In this document: positions 7,955 to 15,616 of the stretch, piece after piece | How positions within the stretch are numbered: the first letter of the stretch is position 1 | Layout of the letters: every line of letters starts with the position of its first letter | DNA from: Deltaproteobacteria bacterium | GTDB taxonomy: Bacteria; Desulfobacterota; Desulfuromonadia; Geobacterales; Pseudopelobacteraceae | Length of the DNA stretch: 22,922 nucleotides | Assembly: GCA_016219145.1 (NCBI GenBank) | Contig: JACRCG010000194.1 | Location: 1 to 22,922 of the forward strand | Direction of reading: 5' to 3' | Position numbers and translations under genes: made by a program | Notes under the pieces: generated by a model | What the model saw: the letters and a program-made list of their open reading frames with translations, nothing else | The model's database searches: none | What the model was told of the DNA's origin: nothing

Positions 7955-9304
7955 ATGAAAAACAAACTGGTTCTCACGTGTATACTGGCGACTCTGGCGG
8001 GGACAGCTCCCCTGGCCACGGCGGCAGGGCTGAAAGTGAATGAACAGGGAACAAAAGCCATGGCGATGGGCAATGCTTTTGCCGCCCAGGCTGACGACCC
8101 TTCCGCGCTTTTCCATAACCCTGCCGGAATCGCGTTCCTGAAAGGGACGCAGGTCAGCCTTGGCTCAACAACGATTTATGTGCCGCCTACCGAGTTCAGC
8201 GGCACGACCCCGCTCAGCGGCAACGCTCCCGGCCCGGGTCTCGGCAGCGCATCGGTATACGAAAAGTCCAAAAGGGATATTTTCATAGCCCCTTCTTTGT
8301 ATGCGACTCACACGTTCGAAAAACTGCCGCTCTCAATTGGACTGGCGGTAAACGCGATTTATCCGCTGGCAAAAAGCTGGGACGACAGCAGCGCCTTCCG
8401 CGCCGAGGTTATGAATATTGCCGTCAAGCCGATCAATTTTCAACCAACGGTCGCCTACCGTTTTGATGACTGGAATCTGGCGATAGCGGCCGGTCTCGAC
8501 ATTACCCACGCCATAGTCACGATGCAGAAAATGGCCTATGCACCCAATCCCGCAATTCCGACCACGGCCTACGAACTTGGCAATCTGGGACTTGACGGAA
8601 CAGCTACAGATGTGGGCTGGAACGCCGGCCTGAAGTGGAAGCCACTGCCGAATCTCTCTCTTGGTATTGCCTACCGGAGCGAGATTGAACTTAAGATTGA
8701 AGGCACAGCCAACTTTCTGGCCACTTCACAGGCCGGTTTTAACATGATCGGAATGTCAGCGGCCTTTACCTCTCCCAGTTCCAGGGCCAGGGTCACCTCT
8801 TCCGTGAGCAGTACAATTACGCTTCCCGACAGTCTTGGCATCGGTATTGCCTGGCAGCCGACCGACAAGCTCACTCTGGAATTCGATGTCGAGCGAACCG
8901 GGTGGAGCTCAATGAAAAATCTGGAGTTCAAGTTCGGCGGATCGCAGTTTGCCAACTTCAACAACAAGCCGAAGCCGCTCAACTGGGAAGATGTCTGGTG
9001 CTACAAGTTCGGCGGCCAATATGCCCTGACAAAAAATATCGACCTGCGGGCCGGTTATATGTATGACACCAACCCCATACCCGATTCTACGCTGGGTCCG
9101 GTTCTCCCGGATTCAAACCGTCACAGCTTCAGTATCGGGCAGGGTTTCCACGGTGAAATGTTCTCGCTGGATCTGGCCTATATGTTGACCCTCTTTGACG
9201 ACAGAACGGTCAGCAACCAGGACATGGCGGCACTGACCGGCGCTAACGGCACATACAAGAGTACTGTCCATCTCTTTGGCGGTTCTGTGACCGTCAGGTT
9301 CTAG
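7955..9304 (+). CDS. fadL: FadL/OmpP1/TodX-family outer-membrane fatty-acid transporter
   Basis: A 449-aa outer-membrane beta-barrel predicted to let long-chain fatty acids or other hydrophobic compounds cross the outer membrane. Residues 1-24 form a signal peptide (MKNK, then a hydrophobic run ending ATAA). The mature protein begins GLKVNEQGTKAMAMGNAF, continues with DDPSALFHNPAGIAFL containing the family's NPA signature (55-57), and ends in SVTVRF with a terminal aromatic residue as in many barrels. AAGGAGC precedes the ATG at a good distance. It heads a plus-strand group with the lipase (about 100 bp on, no terminator seen) and the SCP2 protein. The operator shared with fadD supports fatty acids as substrate, though aromatic hydrocarbons are transported by relatives. 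Confidence 0.92.
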   Translation: MKNKLVLTCILATLAGTAPLATAAGLKVNEQGTKAMAMGNAFAAQADDPSALFHNPAGIAFLKGTQVSLGSTTIYVPPTEFSGTTPLSGNAPGPGLGSASVYEKSKRDIFIAPSLYATHTFEKLPLSIGLAVNAIYPLAKSWDDSSAFRAEVMNIAVKPINFQPTVAYRFDDWNLAIAAGLDITHAIVTMQKMAYAPNPAIPTTAYELGNLGLDGTATDVGWNAGLKWKPLPNLSLGIAYRSEIELKIEGTANFLATSQAGFNMIGMSAAFTSPSSRARVTSSVSSTITLPDSLGIGIAWQPTDKLTLEFDVERTGWSSMKNLEFKFGGSQFANFNNKPKPLNWEDVWCYKFGGQYALTKNIDLRAGYMYDTNPIPDSTLGPVLPDSNRHSFSIGQGFHGEMFSLDLAYMLTLFDDRTVSNQDMAALTGANGTYKSTVHLFGGSVTVRF

Positions 9305-9404
9305 GCAGCTGTGCTTTTGAGTGCCGGCAGGCATGCTGATCAAGGCAGAGCCACGACAGCTAACAGGCTATCAATTACATAAACGAAATCAGAGAGGTAA
9401 TGCC

Positions 9405-11765
9405 ATGAAAGCAAGTATTATGAGACTTCTGTTATATCTCAGCTTCATACTGGTGACAGGTTGTTCCAGCACGGATCCGTCCGGAACCAACAACTCCAGT
9501 AATATCAGCGGCAATCAGGTGGTTTTCAACCCCTCCACCGGAGACATCCCCCTGCCGAACGTCCTGGCCACAGCAACCGCCAAGGACCCGATCACACAGT
9601 ATGTTAACGCGTCAGGCAGCGTGGTCGCACGTCCGGCCAACACACCCATGACTCCACCGGAGGCTCTGGCATATGTTAATCTGCGTGAAGTCGGCAACAC
9701 CAATGCCGTTGCCGGTGTAAATGCGCCGATCTACATCAGATTCACCAGTCCGGTTGATGCCGCCACAGTAACAGCCGCCAACATAAAGGTGTTCCAGATT
9801 ACACCGGACTCCAGCAGTTCGTCGGCCACAGAAAACAACCCCCTGGGTTTCAGCGACGTAACCGGAATGTTCACCCTCAAGTATACGGCGGGAAGTACGG
9901 ATCTTTTCCTGTTCCCCAACTTTCCAATGCTGCCGGGTACCCGCTATCTTTACATGGTCAGCAACCGGGTGAAGGACGTCGCCAGCGGCACGCCGGTAGT
10001 CAGCTCTGCATATTTCGATATGCTTAAGTCCAAATATGAACTGGTTGGTCCGTTTGCGGCACTGGAAGCGATCAGAGCCAACGTCATGAGCGGGGCAAAT
10101 ATCAAGTTTTCAGGTTATGCCAAAGTCATGGATGATCTGATTACAGCCGCCAAAGCAGCCAGCCGCGATGAAATAGCCTTGATGGGGCGTTTTATCACTA
10201 CCGGGGCCGGTTTTACTCCGACCGATGCAACAAATTCCGCCACTATGATTCCGGTAGAAAGCGCACTGCGTTCCTTTGCCGCCGGAGCAGCTCTGGGCGG
10301 TCTTCCCGGAAAAACCTGGACCAACACTTTTTCTGGGGTAGCTACTCTGCCTCCTGCCGCCTACTGGGGCGCAATTCCGGGAGCAGGAACAGCTCCTGCT
10401 ACGGTTAGTTCGGTAGTTACCGGTTCGCTCAACAGTGCAGAACTCTCCATCGATCCGGTAGTAGCCACAGCCAACGCCGCGACTATGGACCTGAATGCAG
10501 TTGCAGGCGCCTACAACCCGGCTGCCGGTGTGGTACAGGGTTTCCGCAGCGGAGCCAACCTGACCGGTTTTTACCATGTCCCAAGAACAGTGCCATTCGT
10601 ATACCTCACCCCAACGGCTCCTAACGTCAAGGTGATTTTCTTTCAGCACGGTATTACCGGGCAGAAGGAACAAGTTGTAGCCGTAGCTGGTTCGCTTACT
10701 GCAGCCGGATATGCCGTAATGGCGATTGATCTTCCGCTGCACGGGGCATTGGCTGTTACCGGCCACGCTACCGGCGACCTGTGGGGGCAGGACTTCATGG
10801 CGGTCGGCGCTCCGCTGGCAACTCGATCCAACATTCAGCAGGCCGCTTTCAACCTGCATCGCCTAGAACTATCGCTGAAAACCGGGGCGCTGGTCGCCGC
10901 CGGTGTGACAGGCGCTCCACCGACCGAAATAAAGTATGTCAGCTTAAGCCTGGGTTCAATCGTAGGCGCCTACTATCTGGCCGGCAATACTACCTTGAAT
11001 TCGGCAGGGTCGTTGCCTCTTCCATACAACCAGACAACCCTGAACAGTGACATGAAGGGCTTCCTGAGCGTTCCGGGCGGCCGTACCGCCTATCTGATCC
11101 AGAACAGCCCAAGCTTCAGCCCGAGTGTAAATGCCGGTCTGGCTGCAAAGGGTGTCGTAACCGGGTCCCCCACCTATCATAACTTCTTCCAGGTGACCCA
11201 GTCCGTAGTTGACCCGGTTGATCCGGCTACCATGACTACACCGCTGGCAAGCGGCCTGCCGTCAAGACTCTCCGGGCGTATTGCCATCCAGGAGGCGGTT
11301 GGTGACACTGTCATTCCGAATGATAATACCCGCTACTTCGGTAACGCCCTGGGCGGACGTGAAGTGCTTGGAGCGGCCGGCGCGGCAGTCGGTCCGGCTT
11401 TCAAACAGCTGGGTTATCGCGGAGCAGCGACCGCTCGCATTCCTTCGTCGTTCATGCTTACCCTGACAGGCGGCGTTCCTGCTGCCAAGACGGACTTTGC
11501 AGCTCTGAACGCTTCGGGTGCAGCTGCACCTTCTGAAGGTTACTTCCAGTTCGACCAGGCTGCAATTAATCACGGTTTCCTGATTGATCCGCGGGCATCC
11601 GCCGCCAACACCGGCTTTGCCCAGTCGCAGATGGTTCAGTATCTGCTGTACGGCGGCATTGTTGATCCCACCTCCGGAGCCGGAAAACAGGTAATTGGCG
11701 CTGCTGTGCCGTCAGTCGCCAATGACATCCGCTTGCCGGCGGTGCTGAAGATATTCGGTTATTAA
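9405..11765 (+). CDS. Large lipoprotein lipase, bacterial virulence-factor lipase (Pla-1/cef-like) family
   Basis: A 786-aa protein from the ATG at 9405, chosen because AGAGAGG precedes it and because it starts a lipoprotein signal, hydrophobic and ending LVTGC (lipobox, Cys23). It is therefore expected to be anchored in a membrane facing the periplasm or cell surface. The first ~400 residues are rich in Ala, Thr, Ser and Pro and contain an Ig-like stretch (NAPIYIRFTSPVDAATVTAA). An alpha/beta-hydrolase core follows: VIFFQHGITGQ (oxyanion region), then VSLSLGSIVG with probable nucleophile Ser515, GDTVIPND with Asp634 and NHGF with His723. The elbow reads S-L-S-L-G, not the usual G-x-S-x-G. 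Placed after fadL, it would release fatty acids from esters for uptake. The exact substrate is unknown. Confidence 0.85.
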   Translation: MKASIMRLLLYLSFILVTGCSSTDPSGTNNSSNISGNQVVFNPSTGDIPLPNVLATATAKDPITQYVNASGSVVARPANTPMTPPEALAYVNLREVGNTNAVAGVNAPIYIRFTSPVDAATVTAANIKVFQITPDSSSSSATENNPLGFSDVTGMFTLKYTAGSTDLFLFPNFPMLPGTRYLYMVSNRVKDVASGTPVVSSAYFDMLKSKYELVGPFAALEAIRANVMSGANIKFSGYAKVMDDLITAAKAASRDEIALMGRFITTGAGFTPTDATNSATMIPVESALRSFAAGAALGGLPGKTWTNTFSGVATLPPAAYWGAIPGAGTAPATVSSVVTGSLNSAELSIDPVVATANAATMDLNAVAGAYNPAAGVVQGFRSGANLTGFYHVPRTVPFVYLTPTAPNVKVIFFQHGITGQKEQVVAVAGSLTAAGYAVMAIDLPLHGALAVTGHATGDLWGQDFMAVGAPLATRSNIQQAAFNLHRLELSLKTGALVAAGVTGAPPTEIKYVSLSLGSIVGAYYLAGNTTLNSAGSLPLPYNQTTLNSDMKGFLSVPGGRTAYLIQNSPSFSPSVNAGLAAKGVVTGSPTYHNFFQVTQSVVDPVDPATMTTPLASGLPSRLSGRIAIQEAVGDTVIPNDNTRYFGNALGGREVLGAAGAAVGPAFKQLGYRGAATARIPSSFMLTLTGGVPAAKTDFAALNASGAAAPSEGYFQFDQAAINHGFLIDPRASAANTGFAQSQMVQYLLYGGIVDPTSGAGKQVIGAAVPSVANDIRLPAVLKIFGY

Positions 11766-11789
11766 TTTCACCCGTCATTTAGCTTGACA

Positions 11790-11820
11790 GGCCCGGCAGG
11801 TTCCAATGACCCGCCGGGCC
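11790..11820. other. Strong hairpin between lipase and SCP2 gene, without a U-tract
   Basis: GGCCCGGC pairs with GCCGGGCC, extended by three more pairs after one mismatch, with a loop of about seven bases. It begins 24 bp after the lipase stop. The sequence that follows (CCATTTCCTG) is not U-rich, so it is a poor intrinsic terminator. It could be a 3'-end stabiliser or a partial terminator that lowers expression of the downstream gene. Confidence 0.5.
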
Positions 11821-11848
11821 CCATTTCCTGAAATTATGAGGTAATTTG

Positions 11849-12154
11849 ATGCACGAAGAAATATTCAAATCTTTACAGAACAGTTATCAGAAGGGGGTAT
11901 TCAGTGTCCCAACGACATTTTATTTCTCTGTTGATGACCTGAAGAAGACGCTGATTCTGGATGGAGAAGGGTGTCGTATTGAAGATGGCAAAACGGTTGA
12001 AGATGCCGATTGCGTCTGTAAAACCAGTGCAGAGATGTTTAACAGGATCTGGAACGAGGGGTACCGTCCCGGAATCATGGATTTCATGGGTGGCGCCATC
12101 AAATCAAATGCGCCGCAATTATTGCAGCAGCTGTTGAAGGCCTTTGGCAAGTAG
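11849..12154 (+). CDS. Small SCP2 sterol-carrier-domain protein
   Basis: A 101-aa cytosolic protein (no signal peptide or membrane segment) made almost entirely of one SCP2-like domain. It shows FYFSVDDLKKTLILDGEGC, KTVEDADCVCKTSAEMFNRI and the C-terminal FMGGAIKSNAPQLLQQLLKAF, the usual strand pattern and terminal helix. SCP2 domains form a hydrophobic tunnel that binds fatty acyl-CoA or other lipids. The start is the ATG at 11849 with GAGG about eight bases upstream; the TTG just before it is a poorer choice. It follows fadL and the lipase on the same strand, so a role as an intracellular lipid or acyl-CoA carrier for imported fatty acids is plausible but unproven. The hairpin in front may partly separate it from the lipase transcript. 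Confidence 0.8.
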   Translation: MHEEIFKSLQNSYQKGVFSVPTTFYFSVDDLKKTLILDGEGCRIEDGKTVEDADCVCKTSAEMFNRIWNEGYRPGIMDFMGGAIKSNAPQLLQQLLKAFGK

Positions 12155-12172
12155 GCGAAACTTGCAACAGTA

Positions 12173-12229
12173 CCCCATCCCCATCCTTGCCTTCCCCTTG
12201 AAGGGGAGGGTTAGGGTGGGGATGGGGGG
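12173..12229. repeat. GC-rich palindromic repeat between the SCP2 gene and HU
   Basis: Outer arms CCCCATCCCC (12173-12182) and GGGGATGGGG (12218-12227) enclose an inner palindrome CCTTCCCCTTGAAGGGGAGG, followed by GTTAGGGTGGGG. The inner core is similar to that of the element at 1724, and the AGGGTTAGGGTGGGG tail recurs in the element at 13889. It lies between convergent genes, 18 bp downstream of the SCP2 stop and just before the shared terminator. Confidence 0.8.
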
Positions 12230-12240
12230 AGTAAATGCAC

Positions 12241-12276
12241 AAAAAAGGGGCTCCGGAAATTCCGGCGCCCCTTTTT
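12241..12276. terminator. Bidirectional intrinsic terminator between SCP2 gene (+) and HU gene (-)
   Basis: GGGGCTCCGGAA pairs with TTCCGGCGCCCC with one mismatch. The stem is flanked by A6 on the left and T5 on the right, so each strand sees a stable GC-rich stem followed by a U-run. It serves both convergent genes. Confidence 0.9.
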
Positions 12277-12297
12277 GACTTGAACGAGACAAATGGA

Positions 12298-12591
12298 TTA
12301 TTTCTTCTTCTTGGCAGCCTTGGCTTTCAGGTCTTTCAAACCTTTGCCGGGGCTGAACTTGCCGGAAGTCTTTGCTGCAATCTTGAGGGGCTTGCCGGTC
12401 TGCGGGTTGCGGCCGGTGCGGGCTTTGCGGGTAACTGCCGAAAAGCTGCCGAAACCAACCAGGGTAACTTTGTCGCCGGCTTTCAAGGCATCAGTTGTAG
12501 AAGTGATGAATCCGTTAAGTGCCAGCTCAGCCTGTTTTTTGGTGATGCCTGCTGCTTCTGCCATCTTTGCTACGAGATCCGCTTTTTTCAT
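12298..12591 (-). CDS. hup: HU family DNA-binding protein
   Basis: A 97-aa nucleoid protein that binds and bends DNA as a dimer. It opens MKKADLVAKMAEAAGITKKQAE, has the core VTLVGFGSFSAVTRKARTGRNPQTGKPLKI including the DNA-contacting arm with RNPQTG, and ends in a short lysine-rich tail (AKAAKKKK). Length is normal for HU plus a slight basic extension. AAGGAGG precedes the ATG. It has its own promoter (12637-12664) and terminator, so it appears to be a single-gene unit. IHF subunits share the fold, but the sequence fits HU better. Confidence 0.95.
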   Translation of the reverse strand: MKKADLVAKMAEAAGITKKQAELALNGFITSTTDALKAGDKVTLVGFGSFSAVTRKARTGRNPQTGKPLKIAAKTSGKFSPGKGLKDLKAKAAKKKK

Positions 12592-12636
12592 GTTGCCTCC
12601 TTTTTGTTGGTGAAATTGCTGAAAACGATGTTTTGC

Positions 12637-12664
12637 ACTTTAGCAACTTTTATATGAGTTTCAA
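12637..12664 (-). promoter_or_regulatory. Promoter of the HU gene
   Basis: On the minus strand TTGAAA (12664-12659), a 16-bp A/T-rich spacer and TAAAGT (12642-12637) form a sigma-70-like promoter, with a predicted start near 12630 and a leader of about 40 nt. Confidence 0.55.
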
Positions 12665-12718
12665 CTAAAATCTTTCATATCGGCCGTTTTATCAAAAAAA
12701 ACTGCTCTCAGACGGGAA

Positions 12719-13841
12719 TTATTCGACCTCATCGCCTCCTGAACGGCGAACCCCCATCAGATAAGCGACTACAAACTCCTCCAGCGCCCCATCCAGAACT
12801 GCGTCAGGATTGCCGGATTCGACTCCGGTACGCAGATCCTTGACCATTTTGTAGGGATGCAGTACGTATGATCTGATCTGGCTGCCCCAGCCGATATCCT
12901 TTTTCTCAGCGGCTATCTCGGTTGCCTTGGCGTTGCGCTCCTCAACTTCACGTTCATAAAGCTTGGCACGCAAAACCTTCATGGCGGTGGCCCGGTTGGA
13001 TATCTGGCTCCGTTCTGCCTGACAGGCGACTATGATACCACTTGGAATATGGGTAATACGTACGGCAGAGTCGGTGGTATTGACATGCTGACCGCCGGCT
13101 CCGCCGGAGCGGAATGTGTCCACTCTCAGGTCGGCATCGCTGATTTTTATGTCGATGTCATCTTCTTCAATTTCAGGGAAGGCGTACATTGAGGCAAAGG
13201 AGGTGTGTCGTCTGGCATTACTGTCAAACGGCGAGATACGCACCAGGCGGTGTATTCCGGCTTCAGCCTTGAGGTAGCCGTAAGCGTATTCACCGCTGAC
13301 GCTGATCGTGGCCGATTTGAGCCCGGCCTCGTCACCGGCCTGGAACTCGGTGATGGTGGTCTTCCACCCTTTCTTCTCACAGTAGCGCAGATACATGCGC
13401 AGAATCATCTCGGCCCAGTCCTGTGACTCGGTTCCGCCGGCGCCGGGATTGATGGTAACAAAGCAGGAGTTGCGATCATGCGGTCCGGACAGCATGCGCT
13501 GGAACTCCGCCGCAGCCACAGCCTGTGCCAGCTTGTTTGCCATCTCTCCGGTCTCTGCCAGGGTGTCGGCATCCTGTGCCTCTTCACCCAGATCGATCAT
13601 GACGCGGACGTCATCAGCCTGACGTATGAGGTCATCCCAGGCTTTAACGATTTTTTCAAGAGCCGTCCGCTTTTTGATGATATCCCTTGATTTTGACGTG
13701 TCATCCCAGAAACCGGGAACAGCCATGATCGATTCAATCTCCAGAATCGATTCGCGTTTGGCATCTATGTCAAAGTGACCCCCGAAGCTTGGCGATCCGT
13801 TCTTCACAATCCTGCAATTTGGCAATTTCTTCACGAAACAT
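12719..13841 (-). CDS. prfB: Peptide chain release factor 2, with programmed +1 frameshift
   Basis: RF2 releases the nascent peptide at UGA and UAA. The true start is the ATG at 13841 (AAGGAG upstream), in a different frame from the long body. The first 23 codons end at CTT then in-frame TGA (13772-13770); skipping the T gives GAC and continues to TAA at 12721-12719, for a product of 373 aa. Motifs are the stop-recognition tripeptide SPF in RISPFDSNARRHTSFASM and GGAGGQHVNTTDSAVR, with Gln251 in the GGQ that enters the peptidyl-transferase centre; E. coli GGQ is at 250-252. RF2 levels autoregulate because efficient UGA termination prevents the frameshift. It lies downstream of lnt in the same direction with a MITE-like element between. 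Confidence 0.96.
13769..13784 (-). promoter_or_regulatory. prfB +1 programmed frameshift site
   Basis: The minus strand reads CGGGGGTCACTTTGAC. The Shine-Dalgarno-like GGGGG, three bases of spacing, slippery CTT and in-frame TGA followed by C match the classic RF2 site (E. coli AGG GGG TAT CTT TGA C). This is seen directly in the sequence; the mechanism is established knowledge. Confidence 0.97.
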
Positions 13842-13888
13842 GGGGTACTCCTTGTTTTTAGTAACTGTTGTCAGCTTTCAGCTATCAA

Positions 13889-14057
13889 CTGAGGCTCTTG
13901 CAAAAGTCAAAAAAAAGTCCCCTCCCCCCTGGCGGGGGAGGGTTAGGGTGGGGGGGAGGTTGCCATGATATCAGCAAGTTGCACCTTCACCCACCCCCCA
14001 ACCCCCTCCCGTCAAGGGAGGGGGAGCCTGTTTTCAAGACTTTTGCAAGAGTCTCAG
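13889..14057. mobile_element. 169-bp MITE-like element between lnt and prfB
   Basis: The ends are 20-bp inverted repeats: CTGAGGCTCTTGCAAAAGTC (13889-13908) and, on the other strand, CTGAGACTCTTGCAAAAGTC (14057-14038), 19 of 20 identical. Inside, inverted GC-rich arms each carry a palindromic core followed by a G-rich tail; the left one is CCCCTCCCCCCTGGCGGGGG. There is no transposase gene, so any mobility would depend on an enzyme elsewhere. The right terminal repeat contains the lnt stop codon (14056-14054). A partial second copy lies at 22876-22922. I did not find an unambiguous target-site duplication. Confidence 0.75.
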
Positions 14058-15616
14058 CTATCTTTTCTACGCTTAGACCATGCAATTGCGGCTATACCGA
14101 CTGTCAGCAGCAGACAGAGCCAGGCCGGGGCATCCCCGATTCTCAAGTACAGTGATTCTCCGCTGCCGGGCTTTACCTCTCCGGTGCGGTAACCTTCCAC
14201 AAAAAGGGCGGTCATGCTGCGGATGTGCCCATTCTGGTCGACGATGGCTGTAATCCCGGTGTTGGCGGCACGAATCAAGGGGGTGCGGGTCTCGACGGCC
14301 CTGAAAACGGCAATGGAGAGATGCTGATAGGGTGCCGAGGAACGGCCGAACCAGGCATCATTAGTAATTGCCACCAGAATTCTGGCGCCGGCTTGTACGT
14401 ATTTTCTGGCCAGTTCCGGGAATATTACCTCGTAACAGACCTGGGTGCCCAGTTTTGTGCTTCCGACATCCAGTGTGACGGCCTGCTGGCCGGGGGCGAA
14501 ATCCCCGATTCCCACCACCAGCTTGTTTATGAAGGTCAAGACGCTTCCCAGCGGCACGTATTCGCCAAACGGGACCAGATGCAGCTTGTCGGCCCGTCCT
14601 GTTGTCTCTCCGCTGGGTGACAGCATGAATGCGCTGTTCAAGTAGGTGCTTTTTCCGTCCCGCAGCTCATGGGCCGGACTGCCGAGCAGAAGATGCGAGT
14701 TCAGCTCTCTGGCCAGATTTCTGATTCGCTCTGCCTGAAATGCTTCATCCTGAAAGAAAAACGGAACGGCGCTTTCCGGCCATACGATCAGGTCTACAGC
14801 GCCTTTGGCGGCCTCACGCGTCAGACGTTCATAAGTGTCAACGGTCTTTTCTCTGAATTCGGGGCTCCATTTGACATCCTGCGGAATATTGCCCTGTATC
14901 AGGGCTACCCGCAGAGGTCTATTGTTGTCGTTGTCCTCCGGATTGTTCAAACGACTGAAACCGTAAAACAGGGTGCCGGTGAGTAATAGCAGCAGAACCA
15001 GGGCGCTTTTTAGCGGATAATGAACACCTGATCCGGAAACCGCCCGGACAGCGCGGTACAGTACGATATTAGCCAGCACAATCAATAGTGTTATGCCGTA
15101 GACCCCCGCTAGATCGGCTATCTGGATCAGCGGCAGGGTTTTGAACTGGGAGTGCCCCAGCATGGCCCAGGCAAAGCCGGAGAAAAGGAACGAGCGGACA
15201 AAGTCAAACGCGATCCAGGCCACCGGAAGGGTAAAGGCGGCCTTGATTCCGGCCATCTCTCCCAGCCGGGCGATGCAGGTGCTTAAACCGTAGAACAGCG
15301 CCAGCCAGAGCACCAGCAACAGGTAGACCGGAACACTGACAGCCCAGGGCAGATGGCCGTACTGGGTAAATACAATATTCAGCCAGTAAAGGATGATTGC
15401 GTAGGCCGTTACCCCGCAGGTCATACCGATGCGCAAGGCGGTGCGTGGTGTGCTTTCCTCCAGCGCCATCAGCATCGGAATCAGAGCAATCCAGGCCAGA
15501 AACGAAAGTCCGGGGGTTGGGAAGGAGAGGGCGATCAAAACTCCGGAAGCGATCGACAGCAATCCGCGGCGGTCGCATATCAAAGCGATATATGATGATA
15601 GCAGACGGAGTATCAC
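14054..15616 (-). CDS. lnt: Apolipoprotein N-acyltransferase
   Basis: A 520-aa inner-membrane enzyme that adds the third acyl chain to the N-terminal cysteine of lipoproteins. The first ~220 residues contain about six hydrophobic segments; the rest is a nitrilase-like domain facing the periplasm, followed by a last membrane helix (APAWLCLLLTVGIAAIAW). The catalytic triad is visible: Glu281 in IVWPESAVPF, Lys344 in ADKLHLVPFGEYVP and Cys394 in GTQVCYEVIFPE. The start is GTG at 15616, overlapping the corC stop (GTGA), with AAGG six bases before, suggesting translational coupling. The stop codon is formed by the terminal repeat of the MITE-like element, so the extreme C-terminus (SKRRKDS) may have been altered by the insertion. 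It could modify the lipase lipoprotein encoded nearby. Confidence 0.95.
   Translation of the reverse strand: MILRLLSSYIALICDRRGLLSIASGVLIALSFPTPGLSFLAWIALIPMLMALEESTPRTALRIGMTCGVTAYAIILYWLNIVFTQYGHLPWAVSVPVYLLLVLWLALFYGLSTCIARLGEMAGIKAAFTLPVAWIAFDFVRSFLFSGFAWAMLGHSQFKTLPLIQIADLAGVYGITLLIVLANIVLYRAVRAVSGSGVHYPLKSALVLLLLLTGTLFYGFSRLNNPEDNDNNRPLRVALIQGNIPQDVKWSPEFREKTVDTYERLTREAAKGAVDLIVWPESAVPFFFQDEAFQAERIRNLARELNSHLLLGSPAHELRDGKSTYLNSAFMLSPSGETTGRADKLHLVPFGEYVPLGSVLTFINKLVVGIGDFAPGQQAVTLDVGSTKLGTQVCYEVIFPELARKYVQAGARILVAITNDAWFGRSSAPYQHLSIAVFRAVETRTPLIRAANTGITAIVDQNGHIRSMTALFVEGYRTGEVKPGSGESLYLRIGDAPAWLCLLLTVGIAAIAWSKRRKDS

Noticed and set aside
9321..9404. Upstream ATG extending the lipase by 28 residues
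   Set aside because: It would bury the lipoprotein signal and lacks a ribosome site; ATG 9405 has AGAGAGG and yields a proper lipobox.
10110..10859. Minus-strand open frame of 249 codons across the lipase gene
   Set aside because: It is antisense to a well-supported gene; the Cys/Ser/Arg/Gly-rich translation has no domain features.
11784..11789. TTGACA after the lipase as a possible third operator or promoter
   Set aside because: It is a lone half-site without the matching GTCAAG arm or a suitable -10.
12690..12718. Intrinsic terminator for prfB in the T-run after its stop
   Set aside because: The minus strand has a T8 run, but the preceding stem (CTG-AGAG-CAG) is only three pairs and not credible.
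13772..13834. RF2 start as an uninterrupted frame from 13834
   Set aside because: Its N-terminal residues are not RF2-like; the true start at 13841 uses the classic CTT-TGA-C +1 frameshift.
13889..14057. Repeated GC-rich units between lnt and prfB as a possible CRISPR
   Set aside because: The units are inverted, not direct, there are only two, and there are no unique spacers or cas genes.
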